From contig NZ_FODV01000024.1 of assembly GCF_900110465.1 (NCBI RefSeq), positions 1-60,301 on the forward strand: DNA of 60,301 bases. The letters are read 5' to 3'. Of the stretch, positions 25,121 through 34,453 are shown piece by piece. The translations under genes and the position numbers were made by a program. How positions within the stretch are numbered: the stretch's first letter is position 1; every line of letters starts with the position of its first letter. The DNA comes from Halogranum amylolyticum (GTDB lineage: Archaea > Halobacteriota > Halobacteria > Halobacteriales > Haloferacaceae). A model generated the notes under the pieces. The model was given only the letters and a program-made list of their open reading frames with translations, was not told where the DNA came from and did no database searches.

Positions 25121-25312
25121 TTACTGAGGTGACCGGTGCTCGCCGTATCTCATCCCGAGCCAGAACGCAGCTGCCGCGAAGATAGCCATCGACGGAAGCA
25201 CCTCATAAGGACCGTCTGGAGGGGTCATGACGCCGCTTGCAGCCAGACCACCGACGCCAAGAATGATAATCGCGACTAAAATCCCTGCCGTTCGTGGAAG
25301 GTCGAACTCCAT
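25121..25312 (-). CDS. small two-helix membrane protein
   Basis: A 63-residue protein with two predicted membrane helices (GILVAIIILGVGGLAASGVM and MAIFAAAAFWLGMRYG) and short charged ends. Such small proteins are common in haloarchaea, with no known role. It is transcribed in the same direction as the integrase, 59 bases downstream of it. Confidence 0.6.
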   Translation of the reverse strand: MEFDLPRTAGILVAIIILGVGGLAASGVMTPPDGPYEVLPSMAIFAAAAFWLGMRYGEHRSPQ

Positions 25313-25371
25313 ATCTACTCGTTGAATGTCTGGGTGGCACTACATTCGGGAATGAGTACGGTATCTGGACG

Positions 25372-26028
25372 TCACTGACTGTATTGTGTCCCAGACCGTG
25401 GCATCGTCCCGAGCTGTGGCCGATCTGCTTCGGGTTCACCACCGAGGAAATCGACTTTGGCGCACTCGCGTCGGATCGCCTCGGGTGAGAACTCGCCGAG
25501 ATAGTGCCGGCGGAACGTATCCCAGTCGTCCCAACCACCGAAGGCCATTACAACACTCGGAAGCACACCCTGTTCGAGGAGGTGCGTTCCCCACGTCCGG
25601 CGGAGGTCATGCGGGCCAACGAACTGCCAGCCTTCGTCGCCAGTTTGCTCCTGGAGTCGGTCGGCTGCACGTCGTACCCAGCGATAGACGTACTTGTCGG
25701 GGACGTCGACGACAGGTGCATCATCGTCGCGGTCCCAAGCGAATGTCTCGACGATGCTGTACAGGTTGTCGGGAACAGGCGGCTCGCGATAGTGCTCGCG
25801 CTTGGCGTAGTCTTCCCAAATGCGGACGTGCTTCCCAGTGGGACCGGTGACGAAGTCCTTCGGGCAGACCTGAGTGATCTCACTCCGCCGCAAACCACAG
25901 TGTCCGCCGAGCAAGAACGCGATCTTCTGTTGAGGGCCGTCGGCCTCGTCGATGAGCTGTTGCATCTCGTCGGCGCTGAGCCAGACACGCATGCCGTCGT
26001 CGCGGGTGGGGTAGGGGTCGAGTCGCAT
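25372..26028 (-). CDS. tyrosine recombinase/integrase
   Basis: A 218-residue catalytic domain of a phage-type integrase, short because the usual N-terminal arm-binding domain is absent. Catalytic residues: first Arg in GGHCGLRRSEI, the HxxR pair in GPHDLRRTWGTHLL, and Tyr in FRRHYLGEFS. A TATA-like AGTATCATT element lies about 31-39 bases upstream. It may move the conjugative element between here and the tRNA-Thr at 46.5 kb, or be a domesticated recombinase. No copy of the tRNA 3' end was found near it. Confidence 0.85.
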   Translation of the reverse strand: MRLDPYPTRDDGMRVWLSADEMQQLIDEADGPQQKIAFLLGGHCGLRRSEITQVCPKDFVTGPTGKHVRIWEDYAKREHYREPPVPDNLYSIVETFAWDRDDDAPVVDVPDKYVYRWVRRAADRLQEQTGDEGWQFVGPHDLRRTWGTHLLEQGVLPSVVMAFGGWDDWDTFRRHYLGEFSPEAIRRECAKVDFLGGEPEADRPQLGTMPRSGTQYSQ

Positions 26029-26322
26029 GGCTGTCCTCTATTCTAGCTTTCCGGACAATGATACTTAAAGGATGGTTCGAGTGGGGGTGGTTTGAGCGGT
26101 CTGATTGAGGTGAGTTTGGGTGAGAATCACGGGTTCTCGGACAATATATTGACTTCACAGATATACTGTCAAGTTTTTGATTAGTTATGGTTTGCTTGGA
26201 TGTACCGAATACAGGACGCGCATCAATCGTAGTTTTACAGGCAATCTCACTGATAACGGGGCACTAGATATCAGGAGTTGAATACGGACAGAATTATACA
26301 CAGCGAGAACACCTTCAGTACG

Positions 26323-28284
26323 ATGACAGAACTCTTCGTTTTTACCCTTCTCGCGTCTCTCGTAGCGGTATACGGAATTCTTCCAAAACACCGCCAGCTC
26401 AGAGTAGGGTATGGACTCATGAGCCATTTACCGATTCTGATTCTCTCTGCATTTGCAGTGGTTATCATATCCACATATGTGGGCGGGCTATTGTTACAAC
26501 CACAGAACAAGGACTCTCTTGGAACTGTTTCTGCTAGGTCCATCTCATTAGAACTAACGCAAGTAAGCATAGACCTCATCCAATTAGTTGCCGTCCTAGG
26601 AATTGTCACCATCTTCGTTAGTCTATTTGCCAAAGGAAGTGTTCGCATCCGAAACGAGGAGGTTCTTCTCTCCAAGCTCCGCCACTTATACAACCGAGAA
26701 GAGTACGGTGCCCTGGTTGACGTTATTAGAGAGAATCATACTCCTCTCATCAATCATCCAGAGAAGCCGCAAGATCCGGAACGCCGGCGTATTTTCGAGG
26801 TCATGAATGAGGCGTTGGATCTCGATGAAGATGAAGCACAAGAGAGGTATATGCAGACACTGAGAGAAACTGGTGCAATTCCCACACCAGAAAACGAAGA
26901 TTCGGAAAGTTTGGAGGGCGAAGACGATGATTCCAAAGGGCCAGAATCAGCCAACGAGAATGAAGATACTGAGGAACTAGAGAATTTAGTCAGCAGACTC
27001 CACAAGTGGGCCAAATCAATAGGACAGGTGCTTTTGGACCAAGTTGGCAGTCAAATATCAGCCACTAAATATAGAGCTAATGGAGCAGCTGGAAAGCTTA
27101 GAAACAAGTGGGAATCATGGCGACGTCGGGCTGATTATCGGGTTAGTCAACTTCGATACGCATTTGCAGAGACAGCTGAGCAGGCAAATGAATACACAGA
27201 GTCGCTACTGCTTGATCCAGAGTTTGGGGCTAAATATCCGATTCTTGACCCCGGACTTGGAATTGACGTTATCAAAGACGACTCAATAGAGGGAATCGAT
27301 CGTCGACAGATTGTACATCGATTTCTCAAGACGCTATTGAAAACAGAAAATAGCCTGCTTTACCGAGAAGTCAAGAAGCTCGGGAATCACTCAGCTAGCC
27401 GAAGGTACTCAATTGAATCTGAGAACCGATTGATGCACGCACTGTTTTCTAATTGTAACCGAGCCGAGGATTTAGACGTGTATAAACCCATTGGAGACAA
27501 AGCTGAAGAGATTATCCTCAAACAGAGTAATAAACAGGAAGACGGATACAATGGTCGAGGGTTCACCTCCTCAACGTCGGATAATGCTGACCGGTTTAAC
27601 GACCCTCTCTTCGTAGCAATTTCCTATTTCGACATCATGCTAAAAGAAGCCCTCCATCAGCGAATGACATGGCACTTCTGGCTATTCTACTATGAGTCAA
27701 TAACCAAACATATCTGCCGTAACTTCAAGATTACTTCCCAGTCCGAGTCAGACAGGACGTACCCCAACGATTACTCTCTCCTTCTATTTGAGATGGTTGA
27801 CAATATGACCCGATGGCTGGACGCAGTTGAAAAGATGAGAGTAGACGATGAGCACGATATCATCTCCGGTGACGGTTCTGATGGGAAGTACATGGACTTC
27901 ATTAAATTAGAATCAATAGACGCTGACCGCACAAGGAACAATATCCCTAAAGCGACCGTAATTTGTCTGATTTCCTGCCACAGACATATCGTTACGACCG
28001 ATGAGATTCCACGACAATTCAAGGAATACATCACAGAAGAGGTCTTCACCAAGGCAGCAGAACTTCGCACTCACGATGAAGGATCACTGCTATGGCAATA
28101 TTCTGAACTATTTGTCCGTTGTATCGAATATGAACATGAGAGACGAGCAAGCGGTGATGAATATCGTCAGGCATTGAATTCCGCATTTACCAGAGACTTA
28201 CAGGCAGACCTTAGACACCAAGGATCAGGGGGACAAGATTTCGCATCTGAGATAGGGGACATTCTGTGGACCGAACCTGAGTAG
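26323..28284 (+). CDS. three-TM protein with large cytosolic domain, unknown
   Basis: The frame is open from a TTG at 26278. The ATG at 26323 (MTELFVFTLLAS) is preferred because AATTATAC lies about 28 bases ahead, fitting a leaderless transcript. The 653-residue protein has three membrane helices in the first 110 residues (FVFTLLASLVAVYGI, ILILSAFAVVIISTYVGGLL, IQLVAVLGIVTIFVSLF). A long charged cytosolic region follows without recognised motifs, including a highly acidic linker (SESLEGEDDDSKGPES). The DNA is AT-richer than its neighbours, suggesting recent transfer. A membrane-anchored defence or element-maintenance protein is possible. Confidence 0.7.
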   Translation: MTELFVFTLLASLVAVYGILPKHRQLRVGYGLMSHLPILILSAFAVVIISTYVGGLLLQPQNKDSLGTVSARSISLELTQVSIDLIQLVAVLGIVTIFVSLFAKGSVRIRNEEVLLSKLRHLYNREEYGALVDVIRENHTPLINHPEKPQDPERRRIFEVMNEALDLDEDEAQERYMQTLRETGAIPTPENEDSESLEGEDDDSKGPESANENEDTEELENLVSRLHKWAKSIGQVLLDQVGSQISATKYRANGAAGKLRNKWESWRRRADYRVSQLRYAFAETAEQANEYTESLLLDPEFGAKYPILDPGLGIDVIKDDSIEGIDRRQIVHRFLKTLLKTENSLLYREVKKLGNHSASRRYSIESENRLMHALFSNCNRAEDLDVYKPIGDKAEEIILKQSNKQEDGYNGRGFTSSTSDNADRFNDPLFVAISYFDIMLKEALHQRMTWHFWLFYYESITKHICRNFKITSQSESDRTYPNDYSLLLFEMVDNMTRWLDAVEKMRVDDEHDIISGDGSDGKYMDFIKLESIDADRTRNNIPKATVICLISCHRHIVTTDEIPRQFKEYITEEVFTKAAELRTHDEGSLLWQYSELFVRCIEYEHERRASGDEYRQALNSAFTRDLQADLRHQGSGGQDFASEIGDILWTEPE

Positions 28285-28521
28285 CGGATTTCCCAGCTAT
28301 TGTTAGAGATATCGACCTTATACTGTACAAAGCCTGCTCTCAATCAAGCAAATCTATTCGTCAGGTGTTTCAAAGACGGGTTACCAGAATCGGTGAAGCC
28401 TACTTCTGGATACACTCCCTTCGTTCAGTATGCTCCCTTTTACAACATCTTTGTCATTACTGAGGCAAATCGAGAAGAGGGGGTGTGTATAGTCGGTGTT
28501 CTATGCTGAGGAACCACATTC

Positions 28522-29790
28522 TTACTTCGGAACGTCCCTAAAGAATCGCTTCGTCTGGGTCCAAAGCGACGAACTCACAGATTTGACCTCACTACAGACA
28601 TCAGTCTGAGAAGAGTCGTTAGCTTGATCAGCCGACATCTCAAACTCAATTCGAGTGGCTTGGAACGTTTCCAGACGTTCAAGCGCTGCTTCGAGTGTGT
28701 TGATGCGTTCAGTTTTCGCCTCAAGCGACGCCTCGAGTGTAGAAACTCGCGCTCGCAACACTCGGTTCTTCTCCACAAGGTACGCTTTGTTGCTCCCAAA
28801 CCCGTCTCTGACGCCATCGCGGAGGATTTCCGCTGTAGTACCTGCCGAATTGGATTCCGTTGTCGACGCTGGTTCGTAGAACTCAAACGTCGTCGCAACA
28901 GCTCGTTCGGTAGTCTTCTCACCGTACGTTGAGCCATCGGTATAGTGCACCGCGTCCCACTTCTCGCGCATTAATCCGGACTGCTGGAACAGTTGATTCA
29001 TTTGCGACTGGTCGCCACCGGTCCAGAACGCCAACAGACAACACAACGCCATGTCTGCCTCCGACTGGCTCTCATACCCAGATGTGTTGCCGTTCCAGAG
29101 ACGATCAAACTTCGCCCCGTTCGAGGCGTTCCGTGCTTTTCGCAGGAGTTCCTCGTCGGCGAGAGTCACCTCAGCCGCAGATCCAGCTCTGCCGTCGTCG
29201 GTATTGTTGTGCTGGTCTGCCTGGGTCGACGATTCAGACTTGGAGTCTTGGACGTACTCCCGATGAATCGCCACAAGTGCACCCTGTCGACGGGCAATCC
29301 AGCCAGGAGTGACGTCAACGTGGTTGCCGGTGACAGTGAAGAACCGGGCAGAGTCGTACAACTCGACGCTTCCTCGTCGATTCCGGCCTTCAGGGAGGTC
29401 ACCGGTGATGAGCACATGGTAGCCCGTCCCGGACGGTGAGATCTCCGTGTAGGAGTCGAGGCGCTCAATGATGTCCCGTGCGGTGTCGTCGACGTCGCCG
29501 GTTTCGGGGTCGCGACAGTCGTCGAGGTCGACGCCGACGAACAGGTCGTCGTCGGTGAAGACGAAGCCCACACCAGCGGCCTTGCCAGCCTCAACGTAGT
29601 CACGTGCTGCCTCGAACGAGTCCCACGTCTCTGGGTCCGTCGCTGACGCGAACACCCCTGTTCCCGGTGTCACCGGAATCTTCGTTGCCTTCCCATCGCG
29701 TTCTTCAGTTCGCCAGCAGACCCACTGGTCGCGGTCGCGGAGCGTCGTCGGGATGACTGCCGCGTCGACAGTGAAGTCCTCGTTCGTCAT
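28522..29790 (-). CDS. prim-pol domain protein of the conjugative element
   Basis: The start is taken at the ATG at 29790 (MTNEDFTVDA), whose A is the last base of the upstream stop (TGATG). Residues 1-165 form an archaeo-eukaryotic primase/prim-pol domain: FVGVDLDDCRDPETG (DxD metal site), SPSGTGYHVLITGDLP and SARFFTVTGNH. The middle has a helical domain often C-terminal to such primases (ADMALCCLLAFWTGGD). The end is a coiled coil (LRARVSTLEASLEAKTERI). It probably primes replication of the element. It is the last gene of the transfer operon. Confidence 0.8.
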   Translation of the reverse strand: MTNEDFTVDAAVIPTTLRDRDQWVCWRTEERDGKATKIPVTPGTGVFASATDPETWDSFEAARDYVEAGKAAGVGFVFTDDDLFVGVDLDDCRDPETGDVDDTARDIIERLDSYTEISPSGTGYHVLITGDLPEGRNRRGSVELYDSARFFTVTGNHVDVTPGWIARRQGALVAIHREYVQDSKSESSTQADQHNNTDDGRAGSAAEVTLADEELLRKARNASNGAKFDRLWNGNTSGYESQSEADMALCCLLAFWTGGDQSQMNQLFQQSGLMREKWDAVHYTDGSTYGEKTTERAVATTFEFYEPASTTESNSAGTTAEILRDGVRDGFGSNKAYLVEKNRVLRARVSTLEASLEAKTERINTLEAALERLETFQATRIEFEMSADQANDSSQTDVCSEVKSVSSSLWTQTKRFFRDVPK

Positions 29791-30158
29791 CAAACCCCTC
29801 CGCTGGAGGCTCGTGAACCCAGTCGTTGGACGACATCAACTTTCTGAGACAACCGTCGTCGAAGAGGGAGGTTGTCCCCTTGCTGCATCGCCTCGTCCTT
29901 TTGCGGATGCAATCTAGTATGTACTAGTTGGTTTGAGCGCCGATACTGATGGGACAGTATTCTCGTAATGCGATTTTGTCGGGACATGGTTGCAAGGACA
30001 GCTACGATGGCTACCCGAACTGCTGGGACAGCAACCTCAAATGTCGAATCTAGACGGATAGAGGGCGTGTAGCGGGATATGCTGTAGACTGGTTCGAATC
30101 GATTGGTGGAGCCTGTTGCACCGTCGCTATTCTGTGTCAGGATATTGGTTGATGTCAT
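29790..30158 (-). CDS. small basic protein coupled on both sides
   Basis: A 122-codon frame whose ATG overlaps the stop of the VirD4-like gene (ATGA) and whose stop overlaps the ATG of the prim-pol gene (TGATG). This double coupling is the main support. The product is unusually basic and serine/arginine-rich for a haloarchaeon (SRQNRITRILSHQYRRSNQL) and has a hydrophobic stretch (VPAVRVAIVAVLATM). No family is recognised. It could bind DNA near transfer or replication functions, or be a chance frame. A perfect palindrome CTAGTATGTACTAG (29914-29927) lies within it. Confidence 0.4.
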   Translation of the reverse strand: MTSTNILTQNSDGATGSTNRFEPVYSISRYTPSIRLDSTFEVAVPAVRVAIVAVLATMSRQNRITRILSHQYRRSNQLVHTRLHPQKDEAMQQGDNLPLRRRLSQKVDVVQRLGSRASSGGV

Positions 30159-33100
30159 GGGTCGAGGAATGTGTGACCGTCAGGTGTGAGCTCGATGCCG
30201 ACATAGAAGCGCACTCGCTCGCCATCTCTTCTGCGTCGATTGGTGTCGAAGTCGACGGCATTCCCAAGCTTTCGTGTAAACCACCCTTTGCTTGTAGTAC
30301 CGTCAATATCGTTTTCGTTGAGCCAAGAGGAGTACGCCTGGAACAGAGCGTCTTCCGAGATGCGTGAGCCATCGGTCTGTCGTACGTACAGAGTAGCGAA
30401 GACTTCCACAGCATCGCCCTCGGGGTCACCATCCAATGAGGGGGAAACGTCGGCGTCGGATGCTGGTTCGTCACTCGCTTCGGAATCCATCTGGAGCGGG
30501 TCGACACTGGTGGACCAAAGTTCACCGTGGTCAAGACAGTCTGATAGGAGATACATCGATTCCTCTTGATAGAGAACTGGGGAGCCGTCGTCTGGGAGAA
30601 TTAAAATGAGGTAGTCCTCGCGCGAGAGATCGGCGGGTAGTTGCTCTCGTGGAATGAACGGGCGTTTGATTGGAATCCACTCGGCGTCGAAGTCGTCTTT
30701 CGAGTCGTACCGTTGTGTTTCACCGGGTGTGTAGACGGTATACTGTTCGCTTTCTCGGTCGTAGCTGTAGTAGGCCGGGACGCTGTCCTTCGAAAGAGCA
30801 TCCCCCTCTGGGACTCGAGCGAATTCCGTCTCGCCATCCGAGAGAACCCGGTCTCCGTCATCGCGTATCCAGACAGTTCGATTCGAGTCGGACGTCCGGG
30901 GACGGACGGCAGTCACGCCACCGTGGGAAGTTGCGCCACCGCCGAACGTCACAATCTCGTCGCAGTTGTAGAACAGCTCACTCCCATCTGCAAGTTCACG
31001 CAACGGTGGTGAACAGATATTCTCGATGCGTGCGGCCCGCTGGGTTGTCGAGTCTCCGGGACGAACAACGAAGATCGGGACTCGGTCTGATTCGTGAGCA
31101 CGGCTGAGGTTCTGCAGAACTTTCGCCGGGCGCTCGGGCGTTGTTGTCTCAGACTCGATGACGAAGTCCGTCTCAAACTCGGAGTGTGTCGCGGTGGCGT
31201 CGGGTTGGGAACTCCCGTCTTGCTCGATGATACTGACGCTGAACCCCTGTTCGGTGAGCGTTGTTTCCGCATCAGCGAGCAGTGCGTCGTGAGCTGTGTC
31301 GCCAGCCGACCGGACAGCACCAGTCTCGGGACGAACCGCGTCCGCACCAGCATCGGAGAGGCGAGTGACGACGGTGTCCGTTTGAAGATCGATGTCGGCC
31401 TCGATCAATCGCGACGTGTCACGGATGTCCGGGAGGTTGGCCGGATCGACGTCGAGATTGGAGTGGTCTTCGTTAGCTGACTCAAGCCGCACGATGAGTT
31501 CGTCGTCGACAGCGGTGACGTCGACCCACCCATTGTCAGCACGCACGCCCTTCCGAATCTGAACGGCGCGAATCGCTTCCGCCATCATTTCGGCCAACAA
31601 CTTGTCCGGGTTGGCAGCGTCGTTCGAGTCGCTGTAGAGGAGATTCTGCAGAATCTCAGCATCGGTCAGTGGCTCAGTCCCGTACTGGGAGAGACTCTGT
31701 TCGATGATGTCGTCGACGGCATCGGACGACCGAAGCGGTGGGTACGGCGGGAACGACTGAAGCAGAACGGGGTTGGAATACTGGCCGCCACCAAGCGGTA
31801 GCTTCGTCCACGCCTGATACTGGTCGGTCGAGATGAGATCCTCTGCCGTGTAGCCCCGGAACCGCTTCATCAGGAGTTGGGCGTCGTCAACGTCGTTCAC
31901 CGAGAAGGAGATGAGCGTGTCGCAGTTGTTCTGCATCGATTTGAGCGTGCTCTCGTCGAACTGCGAAGGATACTGGGATGCCAGCGTGACCGAGAGGCGC
32001 ATCGAGCGAGCGCGAGCGAGCATCGACTCGATATCGAGGTTTTCGCTCGCGATATCGTCGAACTCGTCACAGAGGACAAAGTACGGGTCCGGTTCGGCAT
32101 CCTGTCCGTAGGACCGATGTTGGATGGCGCTCCAGAGGTTCCGCATCACACCGAGTGTGACCATCTTCTTGATGTCCGTATTCTCGACGGGCGTGGAGAC
32201 GATGACAATCCGGTCATTGGCGACGATGTCGCGGAAGTCGATCGTGCTCTCACGGTGAGCGATAATCCGCCGGATGACGGCGTTCTCGACCCACGATTTG
32301 ATACGCTTGAGCAGCGGCCGCACCGTCTCGTCGTCCATCTGGGCGATTTCGAGACAGAACTCACGCACGTAGGGGTCGTCGACGTCGAGGGCGAACTCTT
32401 CGCGCCGCTCGGCGTTCAACAGCGTGAAGTACATATCGATCACCGAGAACGGCTTGTCGGACTGCATCATCGCCCGCGCCATCGACTCGGTAATCGACTC
32501 CATGTTCACCCCCCAGTACTCGTCCGTGTCGAAGATTGCCTTCAGGTTCTCGATGCGGTTCTCAATCTCGTTCTCACGCTCCGTTGTGGTGGTGCAGTCG
32601 GGCAGTTCGAGGAAGTTCAGCCCGACTGTGCGGTCGTGTTCGACTGAACCGGGTTCGATCCAGACGACGTCGTCAAGACGATGCTCAGGGAGCATCCGCA
32701 GGAGTTCACGGGAGTCACGAGCCTTCGGGTCAACGTAGACGAAGCCATAGCCGGCGTACGCCCACTGGATCATCATGTTGAGCAGGGCTGTGGTCTTCCC
32801 GTAGCCGGTCGTGCCCGTAATCCAAATGTGCCGGAACAGCGAGTCGAAGCGGAGTGGGGCCTCGCGGAATCCCCGATGAGCATCCTCGTCGTAACCAATC
32901 CAGAGTGGAGCACGAGCGGTCTCGGCACTTGCCTCGAACATGTCGCGGACATGTGAGCCCGCGACGATACCCTCGGTTGCTGTGTCGGTGATGATGGGTT
33001 TCCCACCGACGGAGGCAGTATTGGTGACTGAGATATCGTACGACTCTCCCAGTCGTGAACGGAGAGTCGCGTCTGGCACGGAGGTCGAACCCATTGCCGT

Positions 33101-33208
33101 GGAGTCGACCTCGGGGACAACGGGACCGTCGCCAGTTGGAGTGACGTCTACTGGTTCTGTCTTTGGTTCGGAGGACTCGTCACTCCCGAAGAACCGTTCA
33201 AACATCAT
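30155..33208 (-). CDS. VirD4/TraG-like conjugative coupling ATPase
   Basis: The frame is open from 33397 but the upstream gene ends at 33198, so the start is taken at ATGATG (33208/33205, MMFERFFGSDE), giving about 1017 residues. A P-loop (TGTTGYGKTTALLNM) lies near residue 150. Walker B is PYFVLCDEFDDI, with YVDPKARDSREL after the P-loop and SVTLASQYPSQFDE after Walker B, the pattern of DNA-translocating HerA/VirD4 ATPases. The C-terminal half is less conserved and includes a winged-helix-like end (LFQAYSSWLNENDIDG). It would deliver DNA to the secretion channel. Confidence 0.82.
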   Translation of the reverse strand: MMFERFFGSDESSEPKTEPVDVTPTGDGPVVPEVDSTAMGSTSVPDATLRSRLGESYDISVTNTASVGGKPIITDTATEGIVAGSHVRDMFEASAETARAPLWIGYDEDAHRGFREAPLRFDSLFRHIWITGTTGYGKTTALLNMMIQWAYAGYGFVYVDPKARDSRELLRMLPEHRLDDVVWIEPGSVEHDRTVGLNFLELPDCTTTTERENEIENRIENLKAIFDTDEYWGVNMESITESMARAMMQSDKPFSVIDMYFTLLNAERREEFALDVDDPYVREFCLEIAQMDDETVRPLLKRIKSWVENAVIRRIIAHRESTIDFRDIVANDRIVIVSTPVENTDIKKMVTLGVMRNLWSAIQHRSYGQDAEPDPYFVLCDEFDDIASENLDIESMLARARSMRLSVTLASQYPSQFDESTLKSMQNNCDTLISFSVNDVDDAQLLMKRFRGYTAEDLISTDQYQAWTKLPLGGGQYSNPVLLQSFPPYPPLRSSDAVDDIIEQSLSQYGTEPLTDAEILQNLLYSDSNDAANPDKLLAEMMAEAIRAVQIRKGVRADNGWVDVTAVDDELIVRLESANEDHSNLDVDPANLPDIRDTSRLIEADIDLQTDTVVTRLSDAGADAVRPETGAVRSAGDTAHDALLADAETTLTEQGFSVSIIEQDGSSQPDATATHSEFETDFVIESETTTPERPAKVLQNLSRAHESDRVPIFVVRPGDSTTQRAARIENICSPPLRELADGSELFYNCDEIVTFGGGATSHGGVTAVRPRTSDSNRTVWIRDDGDRVLSDGETEFARVPEGDALSKDSVPAYYSYDRESEQYTVYTPGETQRYDSKDDFDAEWIPIKRPFIPREQLPADLSREDYLILILPDDGSPVLYQEESMYLLSDCLDHGELWSTSVDPLQMDSEASDEPASDADVSPSLDGDPEGDAVEVFATLYVRQTDGSRISEDALFQAYSSWLNENDIDGTTSKGWFTRKLGNAVDFDTNRRRRDGERVRFYVGIELTPDGHTFLDP

Positions 33209-34424
33209 CCTCACCTCTCTGCCCGACCCCGCTCCCAGTGAGGTCTGGATTGGAAACGAAAGGGTCGAACTCGCTCTCGTCAGTTGGCTCTCGGTGAGGG
33301 TCATCGTAGTGCGCTCGCGTCTGGTCATCAAGCCGGACACCGTCAGCGGCGGACGTGGGCACAGAGAATGCAGGGACGTCAGCAGGTACGCCAACACCGG
33401 CAGCGGTCCGTGACCAGTCTACGGTGGGGTTCTCGACTTCCTCGTTCGGGAGGTGGACGAGTCCGGTGAGTTCGCGTAGTGTGAGGACATTCCGCCGCCC
33501 CCATAGGGTGCGTTTGAGTCGACTGGTTGGAGTGAGAGCGCGCATCCCTGCGGCCTCGAGGACCGCCGGAAGGTGAGAGGCAGACGCATATCGAGGGGTG
33601 AAGCCCTGATTGGTGTGCTCGTGATCAAGTGTGGTGACCGCGTCGGCAACGCGGCTGAGTCGGTGCTCAGCTGTCGAAGCGTTGGGTGCAGCGGTCACGA
33701 CACGGATAGTCGTCGCGAACGCCGGGCGACCGAGTTGCGCAACGATATCGTCTGCGGCTCGGGTATCGTGTTTCGACTGGAACACTCGGGGATAGAAATA
33801 TCCCTCAACCGTACCCTGTCGGCGGGATTCTGCGATGTGCGCGACGTCGCCACTTCCGAACCGGCCAAGGAGCCCTCTACGCGTCCACGTCTGGGCGACC
33901 GGCATGAACACAATCTGGAGGATCACCGTCTCGTCGTCACCGCCGATGAGTCGAGAGAGGATAGTCCGGTATGGGTCGTCATCAAGTGGCGGCAGGGAGT
34001 CGAGGTGTTTGACCGGGTAGACCGCGTCGTGTCGGAGTTCGAGGTGGCAGCCAGCGACGTACTGTCCTGGGGAGATGTCCGGAAGCCCAGCCCCGGTAAC
34101 CTGCTGTGTGTCGCTGTTGGGATAGTGTGCGTTGACGAGGGCAATCGCATCCTGTGGGTCGGGGGCACGGAGGTAGAACTTGAGCTTGCCGTCCGTGAAC
34201 CAAATCTCAGCAGCGTAGATCGGTGTGTTTCCTCGATGAAGTGACCCAGCGGGTGTGGTATGGAAGCCACGGAGGAACCGTGGACCAGCTGCAATCCCGT
34301 CGGTCTCGGGATAGGGTCGAACGCGAATCAACGGTTCATCGGCGGCCGCTCCGTGAGTCCGTTCGAGTAGGTCTGGTGTGAGTTCGATGCTAGTCGGCGT
34401 AGCTGTCGTGGTGGTTGGGAACAT
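33198..34424 (-). CDS. conjugation-associated protein upstream of VirD4
   Basis: The 408-residue protein has no membrane helix. It contains alpha/beta regions (KLKFYLRAPDPQDAIALVNA, FATTIRVVTAAPNASTAEH) like those found N-terminal to HerA/VirD4-type ATPases in haloarchaeal elements. Its end overlaps the start of the coupling ATPase, so the two probably form a complex. The name rests on position and this resemblance. Confidence 0.6.
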   Translation of the reverse strand: MFPTTTTATPTSIELTPDLLERTHGAAADEPLIRVRPYPETDGIAAGPRFLRGFHTTPAGSLHRGNTPIYAAEIWFTDGKLKFYLRAPDPQDAIALVNAHYPNSDTQQVTGAGLPDISPGQYVAGCHLELRHDAVYPVKHLDSLPPLDDDPYRTILSRLIGGDDETVILQIVFMPVAQTWTRRGLLGRFGSGDVAHIAESRRQGTVEGYFYPRVFQSKHDTRAADDIVAQLGRPAFATTIRVVTAAPNASTAEHRLSRVADAVTTLDHEHTNQGFTPRYASASHLPAVLEAAGMRALTPTSRLKRTLWGRRNVLTLRELTGLVHLPNEEVENPTVDWSRTAAGVGVPADVPAFSVPTSAADGVRLDDQTRAHYDDPHREPTDESEFDPFVSNPDLTGSGVGQRGEDDV

Positions 34425-34453
34425 CGTTGTGGTGGGCGTAGGTGGTTGGCGTG

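Noticed and set aside
24243..26322. Search for a copy of the tRNA-Thr 3' end as left attachment site near the integrase
   Set aside because: No run resembling the T arm (CCGGGTTCAAATCCCGG or its complement) was seen in these spacers.
28300..28509. 69-codon frame after the three-TM protein gene
   Set aside because: No start context, no domain and non-acidic composition; likely chance.
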